Assembly (NCBI RefSeq): GCF_002284535.1
Contig: NZ_NPKH01000020.1
Location: 434,001-498,000 of the forward strand
Direction of reading: 5' to 3'
DNA from: Mesorhizobium wenxiniae
GTDB taxonomy: Bacteria > Pseudomonadota > Alphaproteobacteria > Rhizobiales > Rhizobiaceae
DNA length: 64,000 nt
Each line of letters begins with the position of its first letter. Within the stretch, counting starts at the first letter, position 1. The notes beneath the pieces are model-generated. The model was not told the origin of the DNA. It searched no databases and saw nothing but the letters and a program-made list of their open reading frames with translations. Positions 62,443 through 64,000 of the stretch are shown piece after piece. Both the position numbers and the translations under genes were made by a program.

Positions 62443-64000
62443 ATGTGCGGAATTGCCGGCTGGATCGGGCCGAGAGTCGAGAACCCACAATATCGGGCCG
62501 CCGGAATGTCCAACGCATTGCGGCATCGTGGCCCCGATGCCGAAGGCACCGAGTTCTTGGACTTGAACACCGGCGGGAACCAATTGGCATTGGTGCATCG
62601 CCGCCTGGCGATTATTGACTTAAACGCCGATTCAAATCAGCCGATGCATATCGACGACGGCCGTCTCAGAATTATTTTCAACGGCGAAATATACAACTAT
62701 ATCGAGTTGCGCCAGGAACTGATCGGCCTCGGTCATCATTTTCGAACGCGCTCCGATACCGAGGTGCTGCTCAGAGCTTATGATCAGTGGCACTTGTCCG
62801 TCTTTGACCGATTGAGCGGCATGTTCGCTTTTGCGCTCTGGGATGCTCAGAGGCACGAATTGATCCTCGGCCGCGATCCCTTCGGCAAAAAGCCCCTTTA
62901 CCTTATGGAAAGCGAAAAATTGCTGTCGTTTGCCTCGGAGATCAACGCGTTGTTGTCATCGCAGCCAAACGCGCAGCAGCTCGATCTGGACGCTGTGCAC
63001 GAGTATCTGCGCTGGCGTTACGTGCCTGGACCGCGCACGCTTTTTAAACAAATCCGCAAACTCAACCCCGGAAGCTATGCCGTTTGGTCGCAAGGGACCG
63101 TGACGGAAACGCGCTATTATACGCCTCCAGATCAAACCGATCTGACCGAGGACATCGACGACGAAACCGCCAAGCGGCGATTTCTGGAACTGCTCGACCA
63201 TTCCGTCGAGATCAGAATGCGCAGCGATGCACCCTTTGGCGCCTTTCTCTCCGGAGGCCTCGACTCGTCAGCGATCGTTGCCCTGATGACCAAGCACAGC
63301 GACAAGCCAATTCGTACATTTTCGGTCGGCTTCAGCGAACCGGCTTACAGTGAACTTCCATTCGCCCGACGCGTCGCCGATCATTTCAAGACCGATCATT
63401 GCGAACTGGTCATTGAGGCGGACGACCTGATTGACCACCTGCCCAAGTTGATTCGCCATCTGGGGGCGCCTGTTTCACAAAGTTCGGACATTCCAATTTA
63501 CCTGATGTCGGAGCGAGCCTCGCAGGACGTCAAGATGGTGCTCACAGGGGAAGGGGCAGACGAGATTCTCGGCGGGTATCCCAAACATCGCGCGGAGTCA
63601 CTGGCTGGAATCTACCGGTCGCTCGTTCCAGCCTTGCTCCACAACAACGTCCTCGCCCCTCTGATACGCGCCATGCCTGGCGCATCGGCCAAGTTCGATA
63701 CATTTGCCCGAAGCGCGGGCGAAAGGGACTTTGCCACTCGGATGATCTTCTGGTTTGGGGCCATGACAGCGCGGGAACACGGTCGCCTCATCGGTGCGCC
63801 GGCCAATTGCCTCAATGAACGCAACGACTTCCCGTTCTCCTCAAGCGCGAAGGCATCCCATCTTCGCCGCGCGCTATTTTTCGATCAGACATCGTGGTTG
63901 CCTGACAATCTCTTGGAACGAGGCGACCGGATGATGATGGCCGGTTCAATCGAAGGAAGAATGCCGTTCCTCGATCGCGATCTGGTTGCGTTCGTCAGCA
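62443..64000 (+). CDS. asnB: Asparagine synthetase (glutamine-hydrolysing), cut by the window edge
   Basis: The first 519 codons of an AsnB-type enzyme. Cys2 after the start Met (MCGIAGW) is the glutaminase nucleophile; RGPDAEGTEF and FNGEIYNYIELR belong to the same domain. The synthetase domain has the PP-loop SGGLDSS. Full-length homologues are about 600-650 residues, so roughly the last 100-130 are missing. GGGAAGAG precedes the ATG. AsnB homologues in exopolysaccharide loci often transfer amide groups to sugars rather than make asparagine. The position next to GH5 and heparinase genes fits that. Confidence 0.92.
   Translation, partial: MCGIAGWIGPRVENPQYRAAGMSNALRHRGPDAEGTEFLDLNTGGNQLALVHRRLAIIDLNADSNQPMHIDDGRLRIIFNGEIYNYIELRQELIGLGHHFRTRSDTEVLLRAYDQWHLSVFDRLSGMFAFALWDAQRHELILGRDPFGKKPLYLMESEKLLSFASEINALLSSQPNAQQLDLDAVHEYLRWRYVPGPRTLFKQIRKLNPGSYAVWSQGTVTETRYYTPPDQTDLTEDIDDETAKRRFLELLDHSVEIRMRSDAPFGAFLSGGLDSSAIVALMTKHSDKPIRTFSVGFSEPAYSELPFARRVADHFKTDHCELVIEADDLIDHLPKLIRHLGAPVSQSSDIPIYLMSERASQDVKMVLTGEGADEILGGYPKHRAESLAGIYRSLVPALLHNNVLAPLIRAMPGASAKFDTFARSAGERDFATRMIFWFGAMTAREHGRLIGAPANCLNERNDFPFSSSAKASHLRRALFFDQTSWLPDNLLERGDRMMMAGSIEGRMPFLDRDLVAFVS

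Overview
The window reads as GC-rich alphaproteobacterial chromosome, most likely Mesorhizobium or a close rhizobial relative. The grounds are gene content (ectoine-type catabolic genes, prkA-yeaH-spoVR, xfp-ackA, a DUF6064-type protein, an orphan nuoD copy), uniform GC-rich codon use, and repeated GGAAC-N17-GTT promoters of the rhizobial EcfG/RpoE2 type. I saw no rRNA, tRNA, CRISPR, intact insertion sequence or prophage.

Layout. 1-7.1 kb: ectoine/5-hydroxyectoine-type uptake and catabolism (ehuA, enuR, asnC, ssd, atf) plus a zinc-type dehydrogenase. 7.1-7.8 kb: a solitary YkoF-like thiamin/HMP-binding protein under a TPP riboswitch whose P1 stem holds the ribosome binding site. 8.5-12 kb: a conserved hypothetical, a second class III aminotransferase and an LhgO-like FAD oxidase. 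12.1-19.6 kb: a patchwork of small and stress-type genes (frameshifted SnoaL-like gene, PDQ-repeat protein, orphan nuoD, metallophosphoesterase with nucleotidyltransferase, acylphosphatase, HAD phosphatase fused to a P-loop ATPase). 19.6-26.1 kb: GntR regulator divergent from a C45-peptidase / peptide-type ABC importer / MOSC operon that lacks a binding protein. 26.4-29.4 kb: two repeat-bearing proteins, one secreted and Gly-rich, one membrane-anchored coiled coil. 30-36 kb: a family 5 binding protein with an esterase, a lipoprotein, a Tat-exported aldo/keto reductase with a DUF6064-type protein, and ThuA. 36.3-43.3 kb: DUF883 protein, phosphoketolase-acetate kinase (ackA frameshifted), an isoaspartyl methyltransferase-erythromycin esterase fusion and two small proteins. 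43.3-48.2 kb: prkA-yeaH-spoVR. 48.8-49.2 kb: a decayed DUF2267 gene. 49.4-56.4 kb: a caa3-type oxidase operon with CtaG, a three-haem cytochrome c and a PQQ-type sugar dehydrogenase. 56.5-64 kb: exopolysaccharide-type genes (GNAT, fatty acid hydroxylase, heparinase-like, GH5, asnB cut by the window edge).

The strongest system-level signal is a set of seven exact GGAAC-N17-GTT sites, plus two N18 variants, between about 12.8 and 49.4 kb. All are intergenic and each points at a nearby gene. This suggests that much of the middle of the window belongs to the general stress response. Several genes are visibly damaged (SnoaL, ackA, DUF2267, an alcohol dehydrogenase scrap).
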